Part shown: piece after piece, positions 54,655 through 63,671 of the stretch
Numbering within the stretch: the first letter of the stretch is position 1
Layout of the letters: every line of letters starts with the position of its first letter
Origin: Serratia proteamaculans
GTDB taxonomy: Bacteria > Pseudomonadota > Gammaproteobacteria > Enterobacterales > Enterobacteriaceae
Direction: 5' to 3'
NCBI RefSeq assembly: GCF_008830365.1
Contig: NZ_WBKI01000004.1
Coordinates: 293,237 to 357,236, forward strand
Length of the DNA: 64,000 bases
The notes under the pieces: model-generated
What the model saw: only the letters and a program-made list of their open reading frames with translations
What the model was told of the DNA's origin: nothing
The model's database searches: none
Made by a program: the position numbers and the translations under genes

Positions 54655-57225
54655 ATGCTTTCACCGGCAGGGAAGTTATTTCGTCTTCAGGTACTGGGGC
54701 TCTGTGTAGCTCTTTCGCTGGGCAACCCAGTCGCGTTGGTTTACGCCGCCGCCGAAATCCAGTTCAACACGGATGTATTAGATATTAACGATCGTAAGAA
54801 TATCGATCTGAGTCAGTTTACGCGTAGCGGCTACATTATGCCGGGCGTCTATACCATGGTGGTGCACGTCAATAAAAACGATTTGCCGGAGCAGACGGTG
54901 ACCTTTTTAGCCCCACCCAAGGATCCTAAAGGCAGTGAAGCCTGCCTGTCGCCAGCATTGGTCAAGCAATTAGGGTTCAAAGAAAAACTGCAAGACTCCC
55001 TGAGCTGGACGCATGACGGCCAATGTCTTGATCTGCAGCATCTGGCCGGAATGGAGGCGCGTGGCGATCTGAGCACTTCATCCCTGTATCTCAATATTCC
55101 TCAGGCCTACCTCGAATACAGCTCAGAAAGCTGGGACCCCCCATCACGTTGGGACGAAGGTATTCCGGGGTTGCTGTTCGATTACAACGTCAACGCCCAA
55201 ACGCAAAAGAATCTGAAAGGGGGCGGCAGCAGCTACAACCTGAGCGGTAATGGCACCAGTGGAGCCAATCTGGGGGCCTGGCGTCTGCGTGCTGACTGGC
55301 AAGCCAATCTTAACCACCAGACGGGTTCTAATCAGCCGACCGATAAACAGTTCGATTGGAGCCGCTATTACGCCTACCGGGCTATTCCGGCTCTGCGCTC
55401 CCGGTTGACGATGGGCGAAGACTATTTGAATTCCGATATCTTCGACAGCCTGCGTTTCTCCGGCGCCAGCCTGCGCTCGGATGACAGCATGCTACCGCCT
55501 AACCTGCGCGGCTATGCGCCTGAAGTGAGCGGTGTGGCAAAAACCAACGCCAAGGTGGTGGTCAGTCAGCAGGGGCGGGTGCTGTATGAAACCCAGGTTG
55601 CTGCCGGGCCATTCCGTATTCAGGACATCAATGATGCGGTCTCTGGCGAGCTAGATGTGCGTGTTGAAGAGCAGGATGGCAGCGTGCAGGAATTCAAGAT
55701 GAACACCGCCAGCATTCCTTACCTGACACGTCCAGGTACCGTTCGCTACAAGCTGGCTGCGGGCAAACCGTCCGAATGGGGCCACCACCTGCGCGGGCCA
55801 TTGTTTGGCACCGGGGAGTTTTCATGGGGTATCAGTAATGGTTGGTCACTGTATGGCGGCGCCATCAGCGGCGGTGACTACAACGCACTCTCGGTGGGAT
55901 TGGGGCGTGATCTGTTGGCGCTTGGCGCGTTGTCGTTCGATGCCACGCAGTCACGCGCAAAATTGCCGGAAGACGGCGTAATGACCGGCGGTTCCTACCG
56001 TTTGAGTTATTCGAAAAACTTTGACGACTATGACAGCCAGGTCACCTTCGCGGGTTATCGCTTCTCCCAGGAAGATTTTATGAGCATGGGGGAGTACCTC
56101 GATTCGCGTTATGAAGGCGGACGCAGCGGCAAGAGCAAGGAGATGTACACCATCACCTTCAACAAACAGTTCCGTGAACTGGGGTTGAGCACCTATCTCA
56201 ACTACAGCCATCAAACCTACTGGGACCGCGCTGCCAACGATCGCTACAACCTGATGGTATCGCGTTATTTCGATATCGGTACTTTCAAAAATGTCAGCGC
56301 GTCGCTGTCTGCTTATCGCAACCGTTACAACGAGCGTAACGACGACGGGATGTACTTGTCCTTGTCGATCCCCTGGGGCAACACGGGGACGCTTAGCTAC
56401 AACATGACGGTCAATCGTGACGATAACGCGCACCGCGTGGGTTACTACGACCGGATTGATGAACACAACAACTATCAGATCAGCGCGGGTGCCGCTCGCA
56501 GCGGCGCGACAACCAGTGGCTATTACAGCCATGAAGGCGATATGGCCCAGATTAACGCCAACGCCAGCTACCAGTCTGGCCGTTACAGCGCCATTGGCTT
56601 GGGGGCACAAGGTGGGGTGACGTTGGCACAGGAAGGCGTGGTGCTGCACCGGATAAATACGCCGGGTGGCACCCGGTTGTTGCTGGATACCGACGGCGTT
56701 GCCGATGTGCCAGTACGGGGTTACGGCAGCACGGTGCTGACCAACCGATATGGCAAGGCGGTGGTAACCGATGTGAACAGCTACTACCGCAACAAGGCCA
56801 GCATCGATCTCAACCGCCTTGGGGATAACGTTGAGGCGACCCGTTCGGTGGTGCAAGCGACCTTAACGGAAGGTGCCATTGGTTATCGCAAGTTTGATGT
56901 GATTGCCGGTGAGAAAGCGATGGCCATCATCAAACTGGCCGATGGCAGTGAGCCGCCGTTTGGCGCGACGGTAATGAACCGACGCAAGCAGGACACGGGG
57001 ATTGTCAATGATGGCGGCAGTGTCTACCTGTCGGGGATTAATCCGGGTGAAGTGATGACGGTGCATTGGAACAGCGGTCCGCAATGCGAGATCCAGCTAC
57101 CGGCATTGCTGCCTGATGAGGTGTTGATGAACACGTTGTTGCTGCCTTGTCACCCTTTGGGCACCCGTAAACCGCCTTCGTCACCTGAAGGCATTAAGGC
57201 TGCGCAGGTTACGCCTGTTACCTGA
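54655..57225 (+). CDS. Outer-membrane fimbrial usher
   Basis: An 856-residue usher of the PapC/FimD family. The signal peptide ends near LVYAAAEIQ; N-terminal chaperone-binding domain (IQFNTDVLDINDRKNIDLSQ); 24-strand barrel with a plug; C-terminal domains with the conserved cysteine pair (GPQCEIQLPALLPDEV, LLLPCHPL). The motif RYYAYRAIPALRSRLTMGED and RGYAPEVSGVAKTNAKVVVS are typical. It assembles subunits delivered by the chaperone encoded next. Confidence 0.95.
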   Translation: MLSPAGKLFRLQVLGLCVALSLGNPVALVYAAAEIQFNTDVLDINDRKNIDLSQFTRSGYIMPGVYTMVVHVNKNDLPEQTVTFLAPPKDPKGSEACLSPALVKQLGFKEKLQDSLSWTHDGQCLDLQHLAGMEARGDLSTSSLYLNIPQAYLEYSSESWDPPSRWDEGIPGLLFDYNVNAQTQKNLKGGGSSYNLSGNGTSGANLGAWRLRADWQANLNHQTGSNQPTDKQFDWSRYYAYRAIPALRSRLTMGEDYLNSDIFDSLRFSGASLRSDDSMLPPNLRGYAPEVSGVAKTNAKVVVSQQGRVLYETQVAAGPFRIQDINDAVSGELDVRVEEQDGSVQEFKMNTASIPYLTRPGTVRYKLAAGKPSEWGHHLRGPLFGTGEFSWGISNGWSLYGGAISGGDYNALSVGLGRDLLALGALSFDATQSRAKLPEDGVMTGGSYRLSYSKNFDDYDSQVTFAGYRFSQEDFMSMGEYLDSRYEGGRSGKSKEMYTITFNKQFRELGLSTYLNYSHQTYWDRAANDRYNLMVSRYFDIGTFKNVSASLSAYRNRYNERNDDGMYLSLSIPWGNTGTLSYNMTVNRDDNAHRVGYYDRIDEHNNYQISAGAARSGATTSGYYSHEGDMAQINANASYQSGRYSAIGLGAQGGVTLAQEGVVLHRINTPGGTRLLLDTDGVADVPVRGYGSTVLTNRYGKAVVTDVNSYYRNKASIDLNRLGDNVEATRSVVQATLTEGAIGYRKFDVIAGEKAMAIIKLADGSEPPFGATVMNRRKQDTGIVNDGGSVYLSGINPGEVMTVHWNSGPQCEIQLPALLPDEVLMNTLLLPCHPLGTRKPPSSPEGIKAAQVTPVT

Positions 57226-57235
57226 CCACATTCAG

Positions 57236-57253
57236 GGTGAGGCCCGCCTCACC
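57236..57253 (+). repeat. Short hairpin between usher and chaperone genes
   Basis: GGTGAGG and CCTCACC pair around CCCG. It may set the relative level of downstream genes. Confidence 0.5.
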
Positions 57254-57307
57254 GTTTAACCGCCGGTCAGCCAGCTGCACTGGGGCTGGCTGATAATTGC
57301 GAAGAAA

Positions 57308-58078
57308 ATGATGAATAAGATGATGACCAAACAAAAAATCTCACTTTTGAGCACGTTCGCCACCGTTGCCGTTCTGTCAGCCGGCACGGTTGTCATGCCT
57401 GCTGATGCGGCCATTGCCCTGGATCGCACTCGTGTGATCTTTGACGGTGACCTTAAGACCATGAGCCTCAACATCAGCAACCAGAATAAGCAATTGCCTT
57501 ATCTGGCGCAGGGCTGGATTGAGGATGAACAGGGCAACAAGATCCAAAGTCCGTTCACCGTGCTGCCACCGGTACAGCGGCTGGAGCCCGGCAAACCGAG
57601 CCAGGTGAAAATCCAGGCCTTGCCTGCCGCGCGCCAGCTGCCGCAGGATCGGGAAACGCTTTATTACTTCAACCTGCGTGAAATACCGCCGCGTAGCGAT
57701 AAGCCAAATACCTTGCAGATAGCGTTACAGACACGTATCAAAATGTTTTATCGGCCGGGCTCAATAGCACCGCAAAAGAATCAGGCCCCCTGGCAGGAAA
57801 AACTGACATTGACCCGACAGGGTGACAAGTACGCGGTGAATAACCCGACGCCTTATTACGTCACGATTGTTGAGGCCAATGCCCGTAAGGAAGGAAAGGG
57901 GATCGCCGCTTTTGAGCCAATGATGGTGGCGCCGAAAGCCAGTGCCTCGTTGAACCTGTCTACCTCGGTGTTAGGGGGCAGCCCGGTGCTGACTTACATC
58001 AACGATTACGGCGGCCGACCGCAACTGACGTTCCGCTGTACCGGTAGCACCTGTCAGGTTGTGCCTGCCAAAAAATAA
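57308..58078 (+). CDS. Periplasmic fimbrial chaperone
   Basis: A 256-residue PapD-like chaperone. Signal peptide to about residue 34 (PADAAIALDRTRVIFDGD). The two Ig-like domains carry the family signature ETLYYFNLREIPP with the neighbouring IALQTRIKMFYRP, and a C-terminal disulphide region (FRCTGSTCQV) of the PapD type. It caps pilins in the periplasm by donor-strand complementation and hands them to the usher. The frame has several possible ATGs; the first is used. Confidence 0.93.
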   Translation: MMNKMMTKQKISLLSTFATVAVLSAGTVVMPADAAIALDRTRVIFDGDLKTMSLNISNQNKQLPYLAQGWIEDEQGNKIQSPFTVLPPVQRLEPGKPSQVKIQALPAARQLPQDRETLYYFNLREIPPRSDKPNTLQIALQTRIKMFYRPGSIAPQKNQAPWQEKLTLTRQGDKYAVNNPTPYYVTIVEANARKEGKGIAAFEPMMVAPKASASLNLSTSVLGGSPVLTYINDYGGRPQLTFRCTGSTCQVVPAKK

Positions 58079-58146
58079 CCGAAAACCGCGGTGACTACGG
58101 CAAGCAAGGAAGAAACGGTTTTAAAGACAGCGGAGTGAAATAAACC

Positions 58147-58803
58147 ATGCAAGGAAAGAGCCCAATGTTGTCAGGAAAGGCCTATGACCGCTACCAACGC
58201 CGCACTATTGGCCTGACGGTACTCGCCGCGCTGATGATCCCGCTGACTGCGGGAATGATTTTAATGCTGATACCCCAGGCAGGTGCAGTAGATAACTGGG
58301 ACGTGGAGGGGGCCAATGGCACTTTGCACGTCTATGGATCGCTGACCGAGAGCGCCTGCAGTCTGGAGATGGCTACCGCTCGACAGGAAGTATGGCTCGG
58401 CGAAACCGGAACGGCGCAGTTTCAGCATCCTGGCGATCGCGGCACGCCGGTGGCGTTTGAACTGAGATTGAAAGACTGCCTGCGGGCACCGGCGAGCAAC
58501 CGGGATGCCTGGACCGGCGCTTTAGCCTGGAGCGGCAGTCAGCCCGCGGTGTCGCTGGCCTTTATGGCACCTGCCGACAGTAACGCGCCGCGCCTGATCA
58601 AGGTGTCGGGCGTAACGGGATTGGGGTTGCAGTTGGCGGATGCAACCGGGTTGCCGGTACGGCTCGGAGCCCGTAACAAACCCGTCCTGCTGACGCCGGG
58701 ACAAAACACCCTGACGTACACCGTGACGCCAGTACGCACTCCGGCAACGCTGGGAGCTGGGGCCTATCGCGCGGTGATCGATTTTCGCCTGTATTACGAC
58801 TAA
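58147..58803 (+). CDS. Minor fimbrial subunit (tip fibrillum type)
   Basis: A 218-residue pilin-like protein with an N-terminal membrane-like signal (VLAALMIPLTAGMILMLIPQ, cleavage near AGAVDN) longer than usual. Cysteines are in TESACSLEMA and LKDCLRAPAS; the end YRAVIDFRLYYD is the usual pilin terminal strand. Its position after the chaperone is that of adaptor or tip subunits such as PapJ/PapK/MrpE. An internal ATG at 58168 (MLSGKAYD) is possible. Confidence 0.78.
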   Translation: MQGKSPMLSGKAYDRYQRRTIGLTVLAALMIPLTAGMILMLIPQAGAVDNWDVEGANGTLHVYGSLTESACSLEMATARQEVWLGETGTAQFQHPGDRGTPVAFELRLKDCLRAPASNRDAWTGALAWSGSQPAVSLAFMAPADSNAPRLIKVSGVTGLGLQLADATGLPVRLGARNKPVLLTPGQNTLTYTVTPVRTPATLGAGAYRAVIDFRLYYD

Positions 58804-58862
58804 ACGTTTGAAAACTGTGTGGCTAAAGGGCAAGCGCAACACCGATAAAAGGGAGTGTCATC

Positions 58863-59417
58863 ATGGGCGTGAAAGAAAGGTACTGGCGCAGGGCCGTTAG
58901 GCTGGGGGTTGCAGGGGCGATGTTGGCGGGGGTTATCGGCCAACCGGCGGCTGCAGAAGAAAATATGCGTTTTCACGGTACTCTGGTGGCGGAACCCTGC
59001 GTGATCCCGCCGGGCGAAGAGGAAATACAGCTCGATTTCGGCACCATTGTCGATAAATACCTGTATCTGAATACCCGCACCCATAGCCAGCCTTTTGCTC
59101 TGCATCTGGCCGAATGCGATCTCAGCCTGGGTAATACGGTTTCGATCACCTTTAGCGGTACGGAAAACGCCAAGCTGCCCGGCCTGTTGGCGCTGGACGG
59201 CGGCAGTAGTGCATCGGGGGTGGGGATCGGGCTGGAAACTCAAGAGGGTAAAGCGTTGCCGCTCAACAGTGCCAGCGAAAAATTCCGGCTGTCAGCGGGG
59301 AGCAACATGATCAACCTGCAGGCCTATGTGAAGGGGGAGCCTGAGGCGATCCAAAACAAGTCAATCGGGCGCGGGACATTCAGCGCGGTAACTACCTTTA
59401 CCCTGGAATACGAATAG
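58863..59417 (+). CDS. Minor fimbrial subunit
   Basis: A 184-residue pilin. The signal peptide ends near QPAAAEEN; the donor strand and first cysteine lie in MRFHGTLVAEPCVIPPGEEE; the second cysteine in HLAECDLSLG; the end is SAVTTFTLEYE. Resembles PapF/MrpF/SfaG-type tip adaptors, possibly the link to the adhesin encoded at 51412-52383. Confidence 0.82.
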   Translation: MGVKERYWRRAVRLGVAGAMLAGVIGQPAAAEENMRFHGTLVAEPCVIPPGEEEIQLDFGTIVDKYLYLNTRTHSQPFALHLAECDLSLGNTVSITFSGTENAKLPGLLALDGGSSASGVGIGLETQEGKALPLNSASEKFRLSAGSNMINLQAYVKGEPEAIQNKSIGRGTFSAVTTFTLEYE

Positions 59418-59493
59418 CGATCCCGGCGGGGTTTGCTTGTTTTCCTGATTATGGTTTTGGCGGGTCTTCATTGGCTTTTAGGGTGCGTTTGAC

Positions 59494-61221
59494 GTGTTGC
59501 GAAGAAATAAAGGATTAATCGCCTGTTTCATCGGCTTGCCGATAGTGTCGTGGTGTTACTTCCCCAATATGGGCGGCGTTGGGTTAAGTCTGCCTTTTAA
59601 TCCGCTGGTTTATGCCGCCATGGCAGTGATGGTGCTGTTGATTTGGTGCGGTAAGCCACTGCGTCGCGGCATCGTTTTCACGCCGACCTCCAGGTGTTTA
59701 ACGATGGGCGTGGTTCTGTTAGCTGTGCCGCTGGCCTATGGGCCGGCTGCGGGATTTTCCTCCGCTGCATGGCGTGTTGCGGCTCTGCTGGCCGGCTGGA
59801 TTTTTTATTGCAGCGGGTTGCAGGTGCGCCTGCCTTTTCGTTTGCGCCAGCCGTTGCTGGTGCTGCTGCTGGCCATCGTTGCCGGTCAGGCCGTTATTGC
59901 TGTATTGCAGCTGTTTTTGCCAACCTGGAACTGGGTGCCACTGCGAGGGGCCAGGGTTTACGGCATCTTTCAGCAACCCAACGTGTTAGGCAGTTTTATC
60001 GCCACCGGGCTGGCTTTGACGCTGATGCAGTGGTTGTTGCCGGGCTATGTTCTGGTTGTTTCACGTCGGGAGGGCGTCCGCCGAGTCGCTCTTTCCTTGC
60101 TGTTGGTGCTGTTCTCTGCCGTGCTGGTCTGGATACAGTCGCGCGCAGCCTGGCTGGCAACCCTGCTGCTGGTGCTGGGTTTTTGGGGGTGTTTCCGCCA
60201 TCACTTTGCCCGCGGATTACTGAGCGCATCTTTGTTGATAATGCTGGGTACGGCGCTGGGCGGCGTTGTCATGCTGTGGCCGGAGAGCGCAGGCGGCGTG
60301 CGTTACATCTCACACGAAATGTCCAATCAGGCCCGTTTGGCGATGCTGCAGGACACGCTGAAGATGATCGCTGCGCATCCTTTGTCCGGCTGGGGGTACG
60401 GCAGTTTTGAGTACGCTTTTCAGCATTTTCGCATCGAACTGGTGCCACCCACACGGGTGCTGGAAATTGCGCGTCATCCGCACAATGAGCTCCTGTACTG
60501 GTGGGTAGAAGGGGGATTGGTCGCGTTGTTGGGCATCAGTTTGCTGATCCTGGGCGGCGGACGATTGCTTTTACAGGTGTTCAGGTATGACCGCCGTGCT
60601 TTTTCGACCGGTGCCGCTAATGCCGGTGAGACCAGCGCGCTATGCCTGGCTCTGTTACCCATGTTGGTACATACCCAACTTGAATACCCTTTCTATCTGT
60701 CAGCCATGCACTGGATGGTTTTCTTGCTGTTGCTGGCAATGGCAGACCGCCTTTCTTGCCGGAAAGTCGGCGTCATTATTCTCCCCGCAAAGGGACGGTT
60801 GCCGCTGCGCTGTGGCATTGGCGGGCTGTGCATGGCGACGGTTGTGATTATGGTGGCGATTTTCCGCGGAGGTCTTTCGCTGACGCAGGCCGAGCGCAAT
60901 GGGCTGCGCGATATTCAGATCCTGGACGCGATGTCGCCGATTGCGCGATGGGGGCTGCAGGATCGAGTCAATTTTGATTCGCAAACGCATCGCTTACTGA
61001 CCTACAACACCCGGCGAGATGACAGTGAACTTTCGCGCTATGCCGTCTGGGCTCGTCATTATCTGACGAGGCGAGTTGACGCTAATGTGTACGCCAGTTT
61101 GATTGCCATATTGCGTTATCAGCAGCGAATGGCCGAGGCCGAAAAGTATGGGTTTGACGCTGCGTTGTTGTTTCCCGCCGACCCGCGTTTTCGCCGGTCA
61201 ACGGCAACAACGGGCGAGTAG
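59494..61221 (+). CDS. PglL/WaaL-type O-oligosaccharide ligase (Wzy_C family)
   Basis: A 575-residue inner-membrane protein with about 12 membrane helices. The motif GIFQQPNVLGSFIATGLAL and the large periplasmic loop with HPLSGWGYGSFEYAFQHF and RHPHNELLYWWVEGG (catalytic-type histidine near residue 328) are those of protein O-oligosaccharyltransferases of the PglL group and of O-antigen ligases. The C-terminal extension after residue 470 (RDIQILDAMSPIARWGLQDR) matches the Wzy_C_2-type domain of PglL. GTG 59494 is the start used. It lies 76 bases after the last pilin gene on the same strand, so it may glycosylate the fimbria or another exported protein; that target is inferred only. Confidence 0.8.
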   Translation: MLRRNKGLIACFIGLPIVSWCYFPNMGGVGLSLPFNPLVYAAMAVMVLLIWCGKPLRRGIVFTPTSRCLTMGVVLLAVPLAYGPAAGFSSAAWRVAALLAGWIFYCSGLQVRLPFRLRQPLLVLLLAIVAGQAVIAVLQLFLPTWNWVPLRGARVYGIFQQPNVLGSFIATGLALTLMQWLLPGYVLVVSRREGVRRVALSLLLVLFSAVLVWIQSRAAWLATLLLVLGFWGCFRHHFARGLLSASLLIMLGTALGGVVMLWPESAGGVRYISHEMSNQARLAMLQDTLKMIAAHPLSGWGYGSFEYAFQHFRIELVPPTRVLEIARHPHNELLYWWVEGGLVALLGISLLILGGGRLLLQVFRYDRRAFSTGAANAGETSALCLALLPMLVHTQLEYPFYLSAMHWMVFLLLLAMADRLSCRKVGVIILPAKGRLPLRCGIGGLCMATVVIMVAIFRGGLSLTQAERNGLRDIQILDAMSPIARWGLQDRVNFDSQTHRLLTYNTRRDDSELSRYAVWARHYLTRRVDANVYASLIAILRYQQRMAEAEKYGFDAALLFPADPRFRRSTATTGE

Positions 61222-61279
61222 TCACGGCTGGCTATGGCCGTGCTGGACAGGAATACATCTAAAAAAGGAAGCCGGAAAG

Positions 61280-61702
61280 ATGATGGTGAAGCATATAAAT
61301 CTTAGTGTCCGAGTGGGGATCTTGTGTCTGGTGGTGATGGGAGCCACGGCGTGTCAAAACCCGAAGTCGAGTAAACCCCTGGCCACCGGAAAGACCAGCA
61401 CCACCAGGGAGATATCGGAGGAAACCTTACGCAAACAGCGAGAGGCTGAGCGGCTACAGCAGTGCCAGGAACAACTGGGCGCACTGCGTAATATCAATGC
61501 CAAACAGTTTCAACAGTATAAGCAGGCTTTCGACAGTTTGATGAGCGGCGCTTCGCAGTACGCCGGGGTGCGAACCAAGGTTAATGGCGATACCCAGGAG
61601 ACCGTGGATGCGCTGTATCGCTATAAAGTTAATTTCCTGTGTGCCGGGGTGAATCAGGCGGTACTGACGGGCCTGGCTGAACGCGGGGAGCTGGTTAAAT
61701 GA
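61280..61702 (+). CDS. Hypothetical lipoprotein in the fimbrial locus
   Basis: A 140-residue protein with signal VGILCLVVMGATACQNPKSS, Cys being the likely lipid site. Residues 40-75 are charged and probably coiled coil (EETLRKQREAERLQQCQEQL). No family is recognised. The stop overlaps the next start (ATGA), so it is coupled to the FKBP gene and may act with it in the periplasm. Confidence 0.7.
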   Translation: MMVKHINLSVRVGILCLVVMGATACQNPKSSKPLATGKTSTTREISEETLRKQREAERLQQCQEQLGALRNINAKQFQQYKQAFDSLMSGASQYAGVRTKVNGDTQETVDALYRYKVNFLCAGVNQAVLTGLAERGELVK

Positions 61703-63012
61703 TGCGGGTGTCCCGGCTGGCTTTTTTGGGGTTTACGGCACTAATGGTCGTGAGTAAGGCACAGGCAGATGAGGGCGTGCCCGCTCTGCTGCAATTTGCC
61801 GAACAATACCAACGTCAGAATGTTAAGCCGGAGACGCCAGCGAGCGATAAAGCGCGCAATAGCGAGAAAACGGCTGCGCCGAAAAAGAAAGACGACAGTC
61901 CCCGCCAGATAACCAGGCAGGCAGAACCCCCGAAAGTCGCTGCTTCGACGGCCTTTACGCTACGTCGGTCGCTGGTGGAAAGTGAACAACAACTGACCCG
62001 CCAACAGGCAGAGCTGGATGCGCTACGCCAGGAAATTACCGCGTTGCGTGCCGAGAAACCATCCGTTAGTGCTTCACCGGTGCCGCCCGACATGTCGCTC
62101 TTGCAGCAGTGGTTGGCGGGGCTGAGCCAGGCCTGGCGTGGTTCGCCGGATGCACAACGAACGGCCTCTTTACTGCAGCAAGCCCAACAGGACACTCAGC
62201 AGGCCAGAGAAGCGCAGGTACGGGCCGAGAGTCAATTAGCCAGCCTGACGGCGCAATTGTCCGCTACAGAACAAGCCAATCAGGACTATGAGCAGAAGCT
62301 GGCGGGGCAGCAGCAACAACTGGTGCAAGCGCAGATCGAGGCGACGGAATTAGGCAAACGCCAGCAGTGGGAAGTCACGGCTGAACAGTTAAAGGATGAA
62401 AAGAATCGCCTGTCCTACGCGGCCGGGAGTGCGCTTGGGCGGGATATTGATGGGTTAATGGCTGAACGCCAGAGCTGGGGCGTGCCGGTAGATCGCAATA
62501 GCCTGCTGGCCGGCGTGCTGGATGCGGTTTCCGGTCATTTATTGTTGCCTCCGGCAGAGCTTGCCAGGCTGATGGAAAAGGCGGATAGCGCCGCCGGCGC
62601 CGCACGAGAAAAACGGGTCAAGGCGCAGGTGCAACAGGATCAGGATTATCTGGCCCGTTTCAGTAAACAAAAGGGTGTTAAACAATCGGCAATGGGCTTT
62701 TGGTACCGGGTGGATTATGCCGGTGACCACGAGTTAGCGAAGGAGGCGGTGATTGATGTGGTGGTCAAGGAAAGGCTGACCGATGGCACCGTCATCCAGG
62801 ATATGGAGCTCAGCGGTAAAGTCCTTTCGCAACCGCTCCAGGCGTATCCGCCTTTATTCCGGGAAGCGATTGGTCATCTTCGCAATCACGGTTCACTGAC
62901 CATGGTGGTGCCACCAGAGTTTGCCTATGGCGAGGCGGGTTATCCGCCGAAAGTACCGCCGAATGCCACCATGGTTTACGAATTGCGTATCGACAATAGC
63001 CAGACACCCTAA
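61699..63012 (+). CDS. FKBP-type peptidyl-prolyl isomerase with long coiled coil
   Basis: A 437-residue periplasmic protein. Signal peptide to about residue 23 (VVSKAQADEG). Residues 85-235 are a long Gln/Ala-rich coiled coil (LVESEQQLTRQQAELDALRQ). Residues 235-325 resemble the FkpA/Mip N-terminal dimerisation domain (LSYAAGSALGRDIDGLMAER). Residues 330-437 form the FKBP domain, with the family phrase VVPPEFAYGEAGYPPKVPPN. Standard FkpA/Mip is about 230-270 residues, so the coiled coil is an addition. It is probably dedicated to folding or assembly of the neighbouring fimbrial proteins. Confidence 0.85.
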   Translation: MMRVSRLAFLGFTALMVVSKAQADEGVPALLQFAEQYQRQNVKPETPASDKARNSEKTAAPKKKDDSPRQITRQAEPPKVAASTAFTLRRSLVESEQQLTRQQAELDALRQEITALRAEKPSVSASPVPPDMSLLQQWLAGLSQAWRGSPDAQRTASLLQQAQQDTQQAREAQVRAESQLASLTAQLSATEQANQDYEQKLAGQQQQLVQAQIEATELGKRQQWEVTAEQLKDEKNRLSYAAGSALGRDIDGLMAERQSWGVPVDRNSLLAGVLDAVSGHLLLPPAELARLMEKADSAAGAAREKRVKAQVQQDQDYLARFSKQKGVKQSAMGFWYRVDYAGDHELAKEAVIDVVVKERLTDGTVIQDMELSGKVLSQPLQAYPPLFREAIGHLRNHGSLTMVVPPEFAYGEAGYPPKVPPNATMVYELRIDNSQTP

Positions 63013-63059
63013 GGGCGAATACAGCAGTGGTTTGGCTTAATAAAGGCAGGAGAGCCGGC

Positions 63060-63671
63060 ATGAGTTCCATAATGACAATAGCCTTATTTGATAAGAACAC
63101 TTTTTTCATCAATGGGTTACATGATGTTTTAGTACAGCATTTCAATTCGTGCGGTGTGCTGGTGCGTATCGTGGATATTGAGCAGGCCAATGAGGCAGAT
63201 TTGGTGTTTCGCTATTTCTCCCCGGGCAATTTGAGCTGTTTTTGTCAATATGCGTTACCGTCCGCGGGGCGGAAACCCCTGTATTTTGCACTGCGTCAAC
63301 CGGATAAGCGGCACTCTGCGGCTGCCAGCGCCAGGTGCGTGCTTGAGTCTGGGGTGATCCATCACGATATGCCTGTTTCATCAGTATTACAGGTGGTTAT
63401 CGCTGGACTGGAGCGACAAAGGTTGTGGCCATTGGACAACCGTAACTATAAACGCCCTTGCGCCTGCCAAAGGATCCTGACGCTGCGAGAACAAGAGATC
63501 ATGAGATGCATGAAGTGGGAGTTGGGCGTTACACAAATTGCCCACATGCTGGAGATCAGCGTGAAAACGGTCAGTAATCACAAGATGAGCGTGATGCGAA
63601 AAATGGGGTTCCGGCGCAATGCCGAGCTCTATGGCTGGCTGCGCAACAGTACCCGACCTCGGGCCGAATAA
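63060..63671 (+). CDS. LuxR-type response-regulator-like transcription factor
   Basis: A 203-residue protein starting at ATG 63060 with GGCAGGAGAG before it. The first 130 residues resemble a receiver-like domain (MTIALFDKNTFFINGLHDVL) without a convincing phosphoacceptor pattern. Residues 138-200 are a LuxR HTH (LTLREQEIMRCMKWELGVTQ, then ISVKTVSNHKMSVMRKMGF). Last gene of the fimbrial block; it may regulate fimbriae or motility, as similar FimZ/MrpJ-like end genes do. Its last codons are inside the repeat unit described next. Confidence 0.83.
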   Translation: MSSIMTIALFDKNTFFINGLHDVLVQHFNSCGVLVRIVDIEQANEADLVFRYFSPGNLSCFCQYALPSAGRKPLYFALRQPDKRHSAAASARCVLESGVIHHDMPVSSVLQVVIAGLERQRLWPLDNRNYKRPCACQRILTLREQEIMRCMKWELGVTQIAHMLEISVKTVSNHKMSVMRKMGFRRNAELYGWLRNSTRPRAE

